Source: Iningainema tapete BLCC-T55 (GTDB lineage: Bacteria > Cyanobacteriota > Cyanobacteriia > Cyanobacteriales > Nostocaceae). From it: DNA of 64,000 bases. Shown piece after piece: positions 42,749 through 52,534 of the stretch; positions within the stretch are counted from its first letter, which is position 1; each line of letters begins with the position of its first letter. The position numbers and the translations under genes are program-made. The notes under the pieces were generated by a model that saw only the letters and a program-made list of their open reading frames with translations, did not search any database and was not told the DNA's origin. The stretch covers positions 217,260 to 281,259 of the forward strand of contig NZ_JACXAE010000126.1 in NCBI RefSeq assembly GCF_014698965.1, given 5' to 3'.

Positions 42749-43927
42749 TCAATCCCCCAACATAAGTCTTTCTAGTACTTTTTCAACATGAGCCACCATT
42801 TTGTCTAAACTAAATTTTGACACAATATGCTCACGGCATCTATCTCCCAATAGAGGGTCTTTATCTCTCCAAGTGATAATTCGATTGAGAGTATCTGATA
42901 AATCTTGTTCATTTCCCGATTCACAAAGTCCATTTTGGAACTCTCCTGTCAAACTTTCGGGAATTCCCCCAATTCGGCTAGCTACTACAGGAGTACCACA
43001 AGCCATTGATTCTAGAACTGAGCGCGGAAAAGGTTCAGACCATAAACTAGGTAGAACGGTGACATCACTAACTTGATAAAGACTAGTAGTATTAGTTACA
43101 TGACCAAGAAATGTTACATTATCTTTTATACCCAATTCTGTCCCTAGCTGTTCTAAGGTTTGTCTATATTTATCGCCTTGGAATAGAGATTTACCAGCAA
43201 TCAATAACTTAGTGTTAGCGTGACTTTTTTGCAATATAGCAAAAGCTTTAATCAGTGTTTCTACTCCCTTTTCTTTATCTAATCTTCCCACATAAGAAAT
43301 TACTTTGATATCTGGAGGAAGATTCCATTCCTTTCTAGTCAGTACAAAATCAGTTGTAGGTTTGTATACTTGCAAATTAATCCCGTTATGTACAACATCA
43401 ATTACATCATCTTGATAACCTTCGTTAATCCAATCCTGCTTGGTTTGATGGGAAACTGCAATAAAATGCTTCACTCCTTGCAGTCCAATTTTTCTTTGCC
43501 ATTTAATATATGTATCTCTTAGATATTGTTTAACCCCCTTCATTTCAATAAACTTTTCTGCTGGTGGTAGATGAAGATAACACAATAGAGGAATTCTTTT
43601 CGTTATAGCTAAAAGACGACCGAAATAAGTATCTTGATATTGATTACTAAAAACAATACTTTTTTGAGTAATAGAAATTTGTTTATTAATATGCCAAATA
43701 TCTGCTAAAAAACGTAAGTTCTTTTGGGGTGGATAGATTGTTAATTGATCAGCCTTGACTGTGTGTTGGCAAAACTGTTGATACTTTTCTAGTAAGTTTC
43801 CTTCTTTAGTATAAACAAGACTAATAGTATGTCCACGTTGAGCTAAGCCATAGCAAATATCAAACAGAACAACTTCTTGCCCTCCCCGTAAAGAAGTTGG
43901 CTCTACTTCTAAAACAATAATATGCAT
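42749..43927 (-). CDS. Family 4 glycosyltransferase, second of a GT4 pair
   Basis: A 392-residue paralogue of the preceding entry (IIVLEVEPTSLRGGQEVVLFD start; SYVGRLDKEKGVETLIKAF; LWSEPFPRSVLESMACGTPVV). The gap between the two genes is 9 bases. Divergence is spread along the protein, so the duplication is old or both copies have specialised. The sugar donor is unknown. Confidence 0.9.
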   Translation of the reverse strand: MHIIVLEVEPTSLRGGQEVVLFDICYGLAQRGHTISLVYTKEGNLLEKYQQFCQHTVKADQLTIYPPQKNLRFLADIWHINKQISITQKSIVFSNQYQDTYFGRLLAITKRIPLLCYLHLPPAEKFIEMKGVKQYLRDTYIKWQRKIGLQGVKHFIAVSHQTKQDWINEGYQDDVIDVVHNGINLQVYKPTTDFVLTRKEWNLPPDIKVISYVGRLDKEKGVETLIKAFAILQKSHANTKLLIAGKSLFQGDKYRQTLEQLGTELGIKDNVTFLGHVTNTTSLYQVSDVTVLPSLWSEPFPRSVLESMACGTPVVASRIGGIPESLTGEFQNGLCESGNEQDLSDTLNRIITWRDKDPLLGDRCREHIVSKFSLDKMVAHVEKVLERLMLGD

Positions 43928-43945
43928 AAATTTATAACTCCTTTG

Positions 43946-44902
43946 CTAATTGAAAAGAGGAAAAATCAACCGTCGTAAAGTGCGACTTAGTTCTCGTGCT
44001 TTCTCATATACTTGAGAACCAAACCAACGTGTTACGGTTATTGATAAACTTAAACGTATATACATTAACGTATAGCGTAATTGAGGATAATGCAATACAG
44101 CATGCCGACGGAAATGTATTGCGTCATGATAGTTATTCTCTTCTAGTAAAGCAGATACAGCGGCAAAGTAGTTCATCCATCCATAGCTTTGATTGCGTAA
44201 ATAAAGTAACTCTGTTGGGGCAGAGGCAAAGGTTTTCTCAATCACCCGACGCAACTCTTGCGCAATCTTTTTGGTGTTTTTGGTTGTATTATAAGGATGC
44301 CTTCGATAAAGAGTTAAAGGTTCTTTAACTACGGCAAAAGGATAATGAGCAGCAATGCGACTCCACATCTCTCGATCTTCACCAATGCTTAGTTGAGGAT
44401 CAAATACACCCACAGTGTCAAAACATTCACGACGAATCATTGGTGAGCTACCAGTAGAAATCATATCTCTAACAACAATTTGCTTCCATACATTTCCTTC
44501 TGCATGGGAAACGATGATTGTGCCGATTGGTTGATCTAATTGATTGATAAAAGCTGTCCAAGTATAGACTAAACCTACTGTCGGTTTGTCTTCTAAACAA
44601 CGCACTTGTTTTTCTAACTTAGTTGACTCCCATAAATCATCTGCATCTAAAAACGCTATGTACTTTCCTTGGGCGTGAGCAATACCTGTGTTACGTGCTA
44701 CAGATACACCTTGGTTTGCTTGTGTTAGCAGTTTCACTCGTGGTGCTAACTCACCAGCCCATTCCACAATATGATCTGAACTACCATCATCAATAATTAA
44801 TACTTCAAAGTCTGTGAAAGTCTGCCGCAAAACACTCTCTAAAGTTTTGGGCAGATAATTCATGGCATTGTATGCGGGAATCACAACAGAGACTGTGGGC
44901 AT
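43946..44902 (-). CDS. Family 2 glycosyltransferase, first of a GT2 pair
   Basis: A 318-residue GT2 enzyme. Start TVSVVIPAYNAMNYLPKTLESVL, then LIIDDGSSD and FLDADDLWEPTKLEKQV-like DxD segment (FLDADDLWESTKLEKQ here). The C-terminal 100 residues are helical and include a His/Arg/Tyr-rich stretch shared with the next gene. It closely resembles the GT2 at 44.9 kb. No membrane helix is visible. Confidence 0.9.
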   Translation of the reverse strand: MPTVSVVIPAYNAMNYLPKTLESVLRQTFTDFEVLIIDDGSSDHIVEWAGELAPRVKLLTQANQGVSVARNTGIAHAQGKYIAFLDADDLWESTKLEKQVRCLEDKPTVGLVYTWTAFINQLDQPIGTIIVSHAEGNVWKQIVVRDMISTGSSPMIRRECFDTVGVFDPQLSIGEDREMWSRIAAHYPFAVVKEPLTLYRRHPYNTTKNTKKIAQELRRVIEKTFASAPTELLYLRNQSYGWMNYFAAVSALLEENNYHDAIHFRRHAVLHYPQLRYTLMYIRLSLSITVTRWFGSQVYEKARELSRTLRRLIFPLFN

Positions 44903-44934
44903 ATATCAAGTTCCTTGTTCAACTTTTAAAAATC

Positions 44935-45891
44935 TCATCGAGCAATACTTGATGAAATACGCCGACGTAGGGTATAGATTAATTCTAGTACTTTACTGTA
45001 ACCATCAGGTTTAAGCAACTGCATAACGGCGATCGCTAACCCTAAGCGAATACATTCCCAAGAGTAACGTAATTGTGGATAATGAGCTAGCGCCTGCTCT
45101 TGAAAATGAATTGCTTGTTTGTAATCTTGGTTATTTAAAGATCTCCAAGCCAGATAAAGATTTTCGTTTCCATAACCGCGATTTCTCAAGTAAAGTAACT
45201 CTATAGGAGCAGATTGAAATGCTCTTTCGATCAAGATCCGAAAACTCTGTAAAACTCCTTGACAATGAGTAGACAAAGTGCCTGGATGCAGACGATACCT
45301 AGTTAAAGGTTCTTTAACCACTGCAAAGGGATAACGAGACGCAAGCCGAATCCACATATCATAATCTTCACAATAGTGTAAATCGCGATCAAATACCCCA
45401 ACAGTTTCTAGACAACTCGAACGAACTATTACAGAAGAAACAACCACAGTATTTTTCTGCACAATTTGTTGCCAAGCATCACCCTCTATCTGACTTTTAA
45501 GTACTTTACCAGTCACCTTACCTTCACTATCAACTAAAAGAGTCCAAGAGTGTACCAAACCCACTTTTGGATGCTCTTCCAAGCAACGTACTTGTTTTTC
45601 AAGCTTAGTTGGCTCCCACAAATCATCAGCATCTAAAAATGCAATATACTCTCCCTGGGCATGAGCAATACCAGTGTTACGTGCCGCAGCCAAACGTTGG
45701 TTCTCTTGTGAAATCAGTTTTACTCGTGAATCTACAATTTGCTCAGCCCATTGCACAATATTGTCCGAACTTCCATCATTAATAATCAATACTTCAAAAT
45801 CTGTGAAAGTCTGCTGCAAAACACTTTCTAAAGTTTTGGGCAGATAAGTCATAGCATTATAGGCAGGAATGATCACAGAAACTTTTAGCAT
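44935..45891 (-). CDS. Family 2 glycosyltransferase, second of a GT2 pair
   Basis: A 318-residue paralogue of the preceding entry with the same KVSVIIPAYNAMTYLPKTL start, NDGSSD and FLDADDLWEPTKLEK motifs, and a matching C-terminal helical region (HYPQLRYSWECIRL). The ATG at 45891 is used; the frame opens further upstream only through a TTG at 45903. The pair probably arose by local duplication. Confidence 0.9.
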   Translation of the reverse strand: MLKVSVIIPAYNAMTYLPKTLESVLQQTFTDFEVLIINDGSSDNIVQWAEQIVDSRVKLISQENQRLAAARNTGIAHAQGEYIAFLDADDLWEPTKLEKQVRCLEEHPKVGLVHSWTLLVDSEGKVTGKVLKSQIEGDAWQQIVQKNTVVVSSVIVRSSCLETVGVFDRDLHYCEDYDMWIRLASRYPFAVVKEPLTRYRLHPGTLSTHCQGVLQSFRILIERAFQSAPIELLYLRNRGYGNENLYLAWRSLNNQDYKQAIHFQEQALAHYPQLRYSWECIRLGLAIAVMQLLKPDGYSKVLELIYTLRRRISSSIAR

Positions 45892-45936
45892 CTTGGAACA
45901 CAAATAAATAAGTTTAGTGATTTCAACAATTATTGA

Positions 45937-47067
45937 TTACTTTTCCGAAATAGCTTTGTAAAACTCCTCCCCAAATTTATCAACATTAAATTCTGTCATA
46001 ATGCGCATTTTATTCTTTGCTAAAACTTCTCTATTGTCTTGCTGTTTAACTTGAAGTAAAGTCTCGATGAGAGAGTTACTATCACCAAATTGAAAAAGCC
46101 AATCTTTTGGTAGTACCTCTGCCATTCCATCAACATTTGAGGCAACAATTGGCAAACTATAGTACATGGCTTCTAACATAACTAAAGGTAAACCTTCAAA
46201 TCTAGAGGGAATAATCAGCATATCTATGGCAGAATAGATATATGATGGGTCATCGCTCCAAGAAACAAGTTTGACAAAATGACTCAAACTATAAGATTGA
46301 ATTAGTGATTGAAGACGATTAACATCAGGACCATCACCAACCAGAACTAGTTTAATGTTCTCTAGTTTACTTTGATACTTGGCGATAGAATTAATGAGAA
46401 AGTCATGACCTTTATGTGCAAATTGAACTCGACCAATCAATGCTACCACGTAATCGTTTTCATTTATACCTAACTTGCGGCGAAATTCACTTTTATCCCT
46501 AAATTGCCAAAATTTAAGATTAGGTCCGTAATATACTAAAGAAATCTTTGACCTCACCCCATGTTGAATTAGCCTATTTTTGGCATTTTGGCTTGTTGTG
46601 ATAAATGCATCAGATAATTTGTAGAAGTATAAGTTTACCCAATCTCTAAACTGAGCTAACTTACCCCCCATAACTGATATTTCTTGAGTTAAAGCGATAA
46701 AACTAATAGTTTTGTATTTACCACTTTTCGCCGCAAGCAAACCAATAGAACATTGTTCAATACAACCCTGAGAAATAATTATAATATCTGGTTGTACCTG
46801 GTCAATTAAACTTTTAACTTTCTGGACTTGAGCAAATGAAAATAATGCTTCTATAGTTCTTAATTTTGGTTCTTGCCATTTAATGGGGTAAAGTTCAACA
46901 TTACTATGCTTTAGTAAATTTAAACGTTCATGTAGTCTTTTGTTTCCTTCATAGAACATAAAACCTACATTTAGGTCTGTTTGTTCTCCTAAGTACCGAA
47001 CTGCATCTAACGCTGTCAAAGTATGACCGCCAAAACTATTCCCGTCATCGTAAAATAGTACCTTCAT
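45937..47067 (-). CDS. Family 4 glycosyltransferase
   Basis: A 376-residue GT4 enzyme with YDDGNSFGGHTLTALDAVRYL at the N terminus, ALIGRVQFAHKGHDFLINSI and SRFEGLPLVMLEAMYYSLPIV (Glu-x7-Glu). Its ATG overlaps the stop of the upstream methyltransferase gene by 4 bases, showing translational coupling. The sugar and acceptor are unknown. Confidence 0.9.
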   Translation of the reverse strand: MKVLFYDDGNSFGGHTLTALDAVRYLGEQTDLNVGFMFYEGNKRLHERLNLLKHSNVELYPIKWQEPKLRTIEALFSFAQVQKVKSLIDQVQPDIIIISQGCIEQCSIGLLAAKSGKYKTISFIALTQEISVMGGKLAQFRDWVNLYFYKLSDAFITTSQNAKNRLIQHGVRSKISLVYYGPNLKFWQFRDKSEFRRKLGINENDYVVALIGRVQFAHKGHDFLINSIAKYQSKLENIKLVLVGDGPDVNRLQSLIQSYSLSHFVKLVSWSDDPSYIYSAIDMLIIPSRFEGLPLVMLEAMYYSLPIVASNVDGMAEVLPKDWLFQFGDSNSLIETLLQVKQQDNREVLAKNKMRIMTEFNVDKFGEEFYKAISEK

Positions 47068-47759
47068 AAAATAATTACAAAGTCGAGTACGAAAGATAGC
47101 AATCTATTCTGAATAATTTTGTATTGAGTAATTTCAGCAGCCTGTAGAAGTTTGTGTACATCCCGCAGCGATAACAGGTACATATATTCGTCTGCTGCCC
47201 ATCCTTTGCCCACAAAGTGCAAATAGCGATCAAAAATTTTCTTGGGTAAAAAATGTAATAGTGGTGTGCGCGTATGTACTTCAATGGGAAAATACCTGTT
47301 AGGCGTGGTGATAAAAGCTACTTTTGCTACTCTTTGAATTTCTTTTAAAAAGAGAATTTGCTGGGGGCGATCGCCAACGTGTTCCAAAACAGCATTTGAC
47401 CAACATACATCAAAAGATTTGTCAGGAAAAGGAAAAGTCTTACCGTCATAAGTGACAACTTTTAATTGTGGATAGCGTGTTGAAGATTGCTTTCTTTTGG
47501 CTAAAATCGCCTCTTCAGGAACTTGAAATTCTGCTTTGTCCCGAGCATGTAAGTAGGCTTCTGGTGTTTCCAGACACAAAGCAGTTATCTGCTCAAGATA
47601 GGGATAATGTTTCTCTAAAAAATTATCTGTATCGCTATACTCTTCTTCACTAAAACCGATATCTAAAATCGTAGTATCAGCGGTAGGTTGAATTTCTTTG
47701 AGAAACAAATCCCATTTACGCTTGCGGTTCCATCCAGATACTTTGTAAGCAAATGACAT
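47064..47759 (-). CDS. Class I SAM-dependent methyltransferase
   Basis: A 231-residue Methyltransf_11-type protein. TTILDIGFSEEEYSD is the motif I region, with an atypical loop instead of the usual GCGTG. The acidic loop and FPFPDKSFDVCWSNAVLEHVGD give the motif II/III region. AFITTPNRYFPIEVHTRTPLLHFLP resembles UbiE/COQ5-like proteins in polysaccharide clusters. It probably methylates a sugar or a lipid-linked intermediate. Overlaps the following GT4 gene (ATGA). Confidence 0.8.
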   Translation of the reverse strand: MSFAYKVSGWNRKRKWDLFLKEIQPTADTTILDIGFSEEEYSDTDNFLEKHYPYLEQITALCLETPEAYLHARDKAEFQVPEEAILAKRKQSSTRYPQLKVVTYDGKTFPFPDKSFDVCWSNAVLEHVGDRPQQILFLKEIQRVAKVAFITTPNRYFPIEVHTRTPLLHFLPKKIFDRYLHFVGKGWAADEYMYLLSLRDVHKLLQAAEITQYKIIQNRLLSFVLDFVIIL

Positions 47760-47788
47760 ACTACCCCTTAAAATTTAAATACCAAAAA

Positions 47789-48892
47789 CTAGCGAGATAA
47801 TTGTGGTTTGGTTGATTGTCTTAATATAGAAAGCAAAGGTTTTTCTAAGTATAAATACATAATACATCCAATAATTACAGCCATAACTGCATTAAAAATT
47901 GCAAAAAGGCTAAATATTAAAGAATTTTGCGTGAAAAAATCAATAATTTGCAGATTTAACACCACCTTAACTAAATTATTAATGACAAAACCATGTATCA
48001 GGTAAATAGAGTAGGATGCGTCACCAAGTAAGATCAGCATCTGTGGAACATTCACTGTCTTACTAATTTCTAAAGCTACAGCACCTATTACCAATATTGT
48101 TGCAGGAATACCATAAGTAATTACGTTTGACACTGGCAAAAGATTATAGTTAGTATTTATAGCCGCTAAAGTGTAGAGAAATAAACCTAGATAAAGTAGT
48201 TGACTTCCATAAGTAATTTTATTTTGAGTTACAACATAAGCAGCTAAGCATCCTAAAATAAACTCAATATGCAACGGACTGAAAAGAAACTGAAGCAGAA
48301 CACTATTTTCTGGAACCTGAACAATATTTGTAAAATTGAGAATTACCCCCGATAGTAATATCCCAATTATCGGTAGATAAAATTTGGGCTGTAAATATAT
48401 TAACAAGCCAAAAATCAGGTAGAAAAAAACTTCATAAGTTAATGTCCAACTAACACCAAGGAAGTACTCAGAAAGGATAATTCTATCTTGGGGAAATAAA
48501 AGATAAGCTTTGACAACTTCAATTAAGTTAATCATAGGTGTAGCTGAGTCAGACAAACCCAAAGAAGCGAACAGCTTGCCTGTCAACACAACCCAATAAA
48601 TGGGATATATACGTACAAATCTTTTAATCAAAAAACTTTTTAATTTACTGGGATTACCAATATAATGGTGATGAACATACAATATAATAAATCCGCTTAA
48701 TACAAAGAAAAAATCTACACCTGAACCACCAAAATTAAATATGTCAAATAAAAAAGCTTTCTGCAAATTTTCATGAAAAATTAAACTGCCATGAGCAAGT
48801 ACTACTAGTAATGCAGCTATTCCTCTAAATAGTTGTATGAGATTGAGCTTTTTTTTATGATGAGCAGTTTCTTTTTTTTCAGTACTATTCAT
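47789..48892 (-). CDS. Acyltransferase 3 family membrane protein (OafA-like)
   Basis: A 367-residue membrane protein with about ten hydrophobic segments. It begins with IQLFRGIAALLVVLAHGSLIF, where the His after the first helix is the conserved acyltransferase-3 residue, and continues SGVDFFFVLSGFIILYV and RRFVRIYPIYW-like KRFVRIYPIYWVVLTGK. Members add O-acetyl or other acyl groups to surface glycans. Expected to act at the inner membrane on the cluster's polysaccharide. Confidence 0.93.
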   Translation of the reverse strand: MNSTEKKETAHHKKKLNLIQLFRGIAALLVVLAHGSLIFHENLQKAFLFDIFNFGGSGVDFFFVLSGFIILYVHHHYIGNPSKLKSFLIKRFVRIYPIYWVVLTGKLFASLGLSDSATPMINLIEVVKAYLLFPQDRIILSEYFLGVSWTLTYEVFFYLIFGLLIYLQPKFYLPIIGILLSGVILNFTNIVQVPENSVLLQFLFSPLHIEFILGCLAAYVVTQNKITYGSQLLYLGLFLYTLAAINTNYNLLPVSNVITYGIPATILVIGAVALEISKTVNVPQMLILLGDASYSIYLIHGFVINNLVKVVLNLQIIDFFTQNSLIFSLFAIFNAVMAVIIGCIMYLYLEKPLLSILRQSTKPQLSR

Positions 48893-48946
48893 GATAATTT
48901 ACTTATTTTCACTTGCTAAACATGATTAATAATAATTATTCATTTC

Positions 48947-50353
48947 TCAACTATTTTCATCCTCTAATTGCTCCCAATCCCAACTTGCCACGGCAAAAAG
49001 AAGCCACCAATAAAAGAACAAAGTAGTGTGACTCCAAACATTATCACTAGGCATTCCCAAAACAATTCCCACCAAAATAGCTATTAGAGTTAAGCAAAGT
49101 TGACTTTTAGGGCTGCTAGGAGGAGAATTACGCAGTAACTGAAAAAGGTAAAAAAATTGAGCTACAAAAAAACTTAAAACAATAAATAAACCAACAATTC
49201 CTTGCTCTGTAAGAAAACGCATGTAATCATTGTGAGCATAAAAACCAATAAACATTGTTGTTGTTAAATAGGGGCTAGTACCCAAACCATATCCCAAAAG
49301 CGGAGATTTTTGCCAAGCTTGAAACAAATAAGTCCATTGGGCAATTCGCCAGTTTGCACTATTTGCACCCTCGCCAACTGCTAGCATCAGGGTACGTGAA
49401 ATGTCTGTATCTGGATTAAAAAGTGGTGTATCTAATATGGCACTAAGCTTTTCTTGCCCAAACGGCGTATTAGCAAAAAATCCTAATACTATTGACAAAA
49501 ACATAACTCCTCCTATTAATTTGAGCAAATTCAATTTAGGAGCAGTTAAGGCAACTATAAATACACAAAATATAACTAGACTAGTGAAAGATTTAGTCAT
49601 TACTAAGAAGAAAGCAAGTGTAGCCAGCAAAATAATCCATAACCCACGTTGACGTACTTGCTCCAACTTCCAAAGAGTTAAACCAATAAATAAAAATAAA
49701 AATGTGCCAAATGCACTGGGATGCCCAATAGTTGAGTTTAAGCAACCAGAACAAGCAAGAAAATAAGGTAGACGCGAAGGTAATAACAACTGCATGAACC
49801 CTACTATGAGGGGTACAATAAGGCTGAGAAATAGGGTAGATATGACTTTTTGTGGATGAATTCGCCCATCTAGTTGCATGACTAAAAGATAAACCATTAG
49901 CCAAGAAAATATACGTAGCCATTCACGAATGCTGAATGACAAGTATGAAGTTCCTAGCCCTAAGCCTAATGCGGGTAGCACAATCCATAATCCTTGTAGT
50001 GCTACCCAGAGAGTGAAAATCCAGAAAAATTTATTTGTTTGTACTCGTTGCTTTGTCAGTAATAAAACAGTGACATAGAGCAGGGTTAATGCATCTACGC
50101 CCAGAGCAAATGCAGCTGGTAATTGCTGAGCAGAGAAAGGATCTAAAGAACTGCGTAGGATCAGTAAACCCAGTACTGTAAACTCAAAATTGGTAAATAA
50201 ACAGACAACTGCCGTCACCGCCACAACAGCTAAAACTAAGTAAAAAGGTTTCGCACCAGCAAGAAACCCGGCAACTATACCAACCCCCATCGCTGCTAAC
50301 ACAACAAAAAATGCTAGAACAGAAGAACGACTTGAGCGTTGATTAGTCAACAT
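48947..50353 (-). CDS. O-antigen ligase/polymerase-like membrane protein (Wzy/WaaL family)
   Basis: A 468-residue protein with about 11-12 membrane segments. A large periplasmic loop holds PLLGYGLGTSP and GFYAHNDYMRFLTEQGIVGL, matching the PF04932 Wzy_C region with its conserved His/Asn (HNDYMRFLTEQG). It either polymerises repeat units or ligates a glycan to a lipid. It is 2 bases from the tyrosine kinase gene, the usual partnership in Wzx/Wzy-type export, although no flippase is in the window. Confidence 0.88.
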   Translation of the reverse strand: MLTNQRSSRSSVLAFFVVLAAMGVGIVAGFLAGAKPFYLVLAVVAVTAVVCLFTNFEFTVLGLLILRSSLDPFSAQQLPAAFALGVDALTLLYVTVLLLTKQRVQTNKFFWIFTLWVALQGLWIVLPALGLGLGTSYLSFSIREWLRIFSWLMVYLLVMQLDGRIHPQKVISTLFLSLIVPLIVGFMQLLLPSRLPYFLACSGCLNSTIGHPSAFGTFLFLFIGLTLWKLEQVRQRGLWIILLATLAFFLVMTKSFTSLVIFCVFIVALTAPKLNLLKLIGGVMFLSIVLGFFANTPFGQEKLSAILDTPLFNPDTDISRTLMLAVGEGANSANWRIAQWTYLFQAWQKSPLLGYGLGTSPYLTTTMFIGFYAHNDYMRFLTEQGIVGLFIVLSFFVAQFFYLFQLLRNSPPSSPKSQLCLTLIAILVGIVLGMPSDNVWSHTTLFFYWWLLFAVASWDWEQLEDENS

Positions 50354-50355
50354 AA

Positions 50356-52521
50356 TTACTTAGACCTCGAACGTTTTGGAGAATTGGCTGTTTCAGACAA
50401 ACCAGTCAAACGCTTAGTTGGTTTGTATCCATTGACGGAATAGCGGTAATAGGTTTCAGTCATACTAGTCATTCCATTCACTACTACTCCTAATACTGGT
50501 ATCCGATTTCTGCTTAATTCTGATACTGCCCTTGAGAGTACTTCTTTGATGGTAAAACTAGGACGTGTAACCATAATTATTCCATCACTTAGCCGACTTA
50601 AGGTAGAAGCATCAGCACAAGCACTTAGTGGTGGTGTATCTATGATGACTAAATCGTAGTTTTGCGCCGCTTCTTGCAGAATAGATTTCATCGCCGGTGA
50701 TTCTAGCAACTGTGAAGGGCGACTGCGCAATTCACCACAAGTCAAAACATCAAGGTTTTCCACATCTGTTCGCTGTACCGTTTCTTGGAAGGATTTTTCT
50801 CCGTCAATTACATCTGTAATTCCTGGTTTGGGAGGTAAGTTGAACAAGGTGTGTTGCACAGGGCGGCGCAAATCTGCATCTATAATCAATGTTCGCCAAG
50901 ACAACATAGCGGCAACTGCGGCTAAGTGAGAGGCTACTACTGATTTACCTTCTCCGGAAATTGTGCTAGTTACAACCATCAGTCGCAAGCGCTCATCTTG
51001 GCGAAACTCGATTGTTTTAAAGAGCATTCGGTAAGGTTCCACCAAGCCTACATCATCTAAAAATCGTTCTGATGGTGCAAGGACAAGAGTTTTGGCTGGT
51101 AAACGCGGTAATACTCCCAGCAATGGTAGCTTGCTTTGTTCTTCTGCTTCGGAAGCATCTTTTAAAGTATTATCCATTAATTCCAACAGCAGTATTACAC
51201 CAAGAGCTAATATACTGCCAAAGGCAACGGCAACTGCCAGTATGATGTTTCGCTTCGGCGATGTCGGTAAAGTTGGAACTTGAGCAGCTTCAATGATTTG
51301 GACATTGCCAACTAATTGAGCTTCAGCAATTCGCGCTTCTTCTAGTTTGCCTTGGAGTGACTTTAATGATTCTGCCGCTTCTTGGCGTCTACGAGTAAGT
51401 GCAGTTAATGGCTGCTGCTCAATTGGTAGTTGGGCTAAACGTTTTTGTAGTAAAGCTCGATTTGTTTGTACAACTGAGAGTTTATTTTCGATCGCCTTTC
51501 GCTCTACGTCATTTGTAATCAGTTTGGAGGTAAGTTCTTGACTAAGTTGATCGCCTGCTATATTTCTAGAAGGTATAGCTTGATTGTTAGGGGAAACACG
51601 TTGGAGGTTTTGATTGTATAAGTTACGAAGTGCGTCTCGTTCTTCAGTCAACTTAATTACAGTCGGATGAGATTCTGTATAGCGGGCGCGGGCATCAATT
51701 AGTTTTGCATCCAACTCTGACAATGTAGCACGTAAACGTTTGATGTCTTCATCTTGACCACCTCTGACAGTAGAGAGGGCTGTGTTGAGTTCCTTAGCTT
51801 CTGTTAGCCCTCGCAGTGATGCATCCCGCGACTTTGCCTCTCGTAATTGCGCGTTAAGTGTGCGCTCTTGATCTTCCAAAGCAGCCAGACTTTCTACTGC
51901 GCTTTTGGTTTGCTCGTCGAAAGAAACAATCCCACTGCTTTGTCGCTGTTTGTTTTCAGCTAGTTCAGCAACTTCGAGCCGTTGCCTAGCCTCAGGTACT
52001 CTTGTGCGTAAGAATTTTACTACGCTGGCAGCTTCTTTGCGGATGACTTGAGTGTTATCGTCAACCATTGCTTGGGCAACAGCGTTAACTATCTTGGTGG
52101 CAAGTTCTGGGTTTTTGTTCTTACAACTTACTTCCAGAATGTTGGTGGCAGGCAGAATTTTCACGCTCAAGCATTGACTCAAATCGTCAATTTTGATTGG
52201 CATTTGGGTTGAATTAATGTCTTTGAGACTGTCGTCATTGAGTGCTCGTTTTAACACCCGTTGCGATTTTACTAGTTCTGCTTGATCTGCTAGTGGGCTG
52301 GCTCCCCCTGGTACAGTCGATCGCACTTGCGCCAAATCACGTCCTAACTCAGACACACTGACACTTTTGTCGTCTAGGATCAGTCTGGCTGAGGTTTCGT
52401 ATAATTTGGGGGTGACAGTAATGTAGGTGATCGCTCCTGCAATCACAGCCGTAAATGTGGCTAATGCTGGAAAACTCCGCCGTCGCGCAACAGCCAGTAA
52501 GGTAACAATATTTTTTTCCAT
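50356..52521 (-). CDS. Wzc-like polysaccharide chain-length regulator and tyrosine autokinase
   Basis: A 721-residue protein with Wzz-type N-terminal helix (about 17-36), long periplasmic coiled-coil region (about 160-400), second membrane helix (about 425-447) and a BY-kinase domain: Walker A TISGEGKS (about 520-527), Walker A' LIIDADLRRP (about 545-554) and Walker B LVIIDTPPLS (near 635). The C-terminal tail holds four Tyr (TETYYRYSVNGY), the usual autophosphorylation cluster. It would control chain length and export of the polysaccharide. Confidence 0.93.
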   Translation of the reverse strand: MEKNIVTLLAVARRRSFPALATFTAVIAGAITYITVTPKLYETSARLILDDKSVSVSELGRDLAQVRSTVPGGASPLADQAELVKSQRVLKRALNDDSLKDINSTQMPIKIDDLSQCLSVKILPATNILEVSCKNKNPELATKIVNAVAQAMVDDNTQVIRKEAASVVKFLRTRVPEARQRLEVAELAENKQRQSSGIVSFDEQTKSAVESLAALEDQERTLNAQLREAKSRDASLRGLTEAKELNTALSTVRGGQDEDIKRLRATLSELDAKLIDARARYTESHPTVIKLTEERDALRNLYNQNLQRVSPNNQAIPSRNIAGDQLSQELTSKLITNDVERKAIENKLSVVQTNRALLQKRLAQLPIEQQPLTALTRRRQEAAESLKSLQGKLEEARIAEAQLVGNVQIIEAAQVPTLPTSPKRNIILAVAVAFGSILALGVILLLELMDNTLKDASEAEEQSKLPLLGVLPRLPAKTLVLAPSERFLDDVGLVEPYRMLFKTIEFRQDERLRLMVVTSTISGEGKSVVASHLAAVAAMLSWRTLIIDADLRRPVQHTLFNLPPKPGITDVIDGEKSFQETVQRTDVENLDVLTCGELRSRPSQLLESPAMKSILQEAAQNYDLVIIDTPPLSACADASTLSRLSDGIIMVTRPSFTIKEVLSRAVSELSRNRIPVLGVVVNGMTSMTETYYRYSVNGYKPTKRLTGLSETANSPKRSRSK

Positions 52522-52534
52522 TATTTATACCTAC

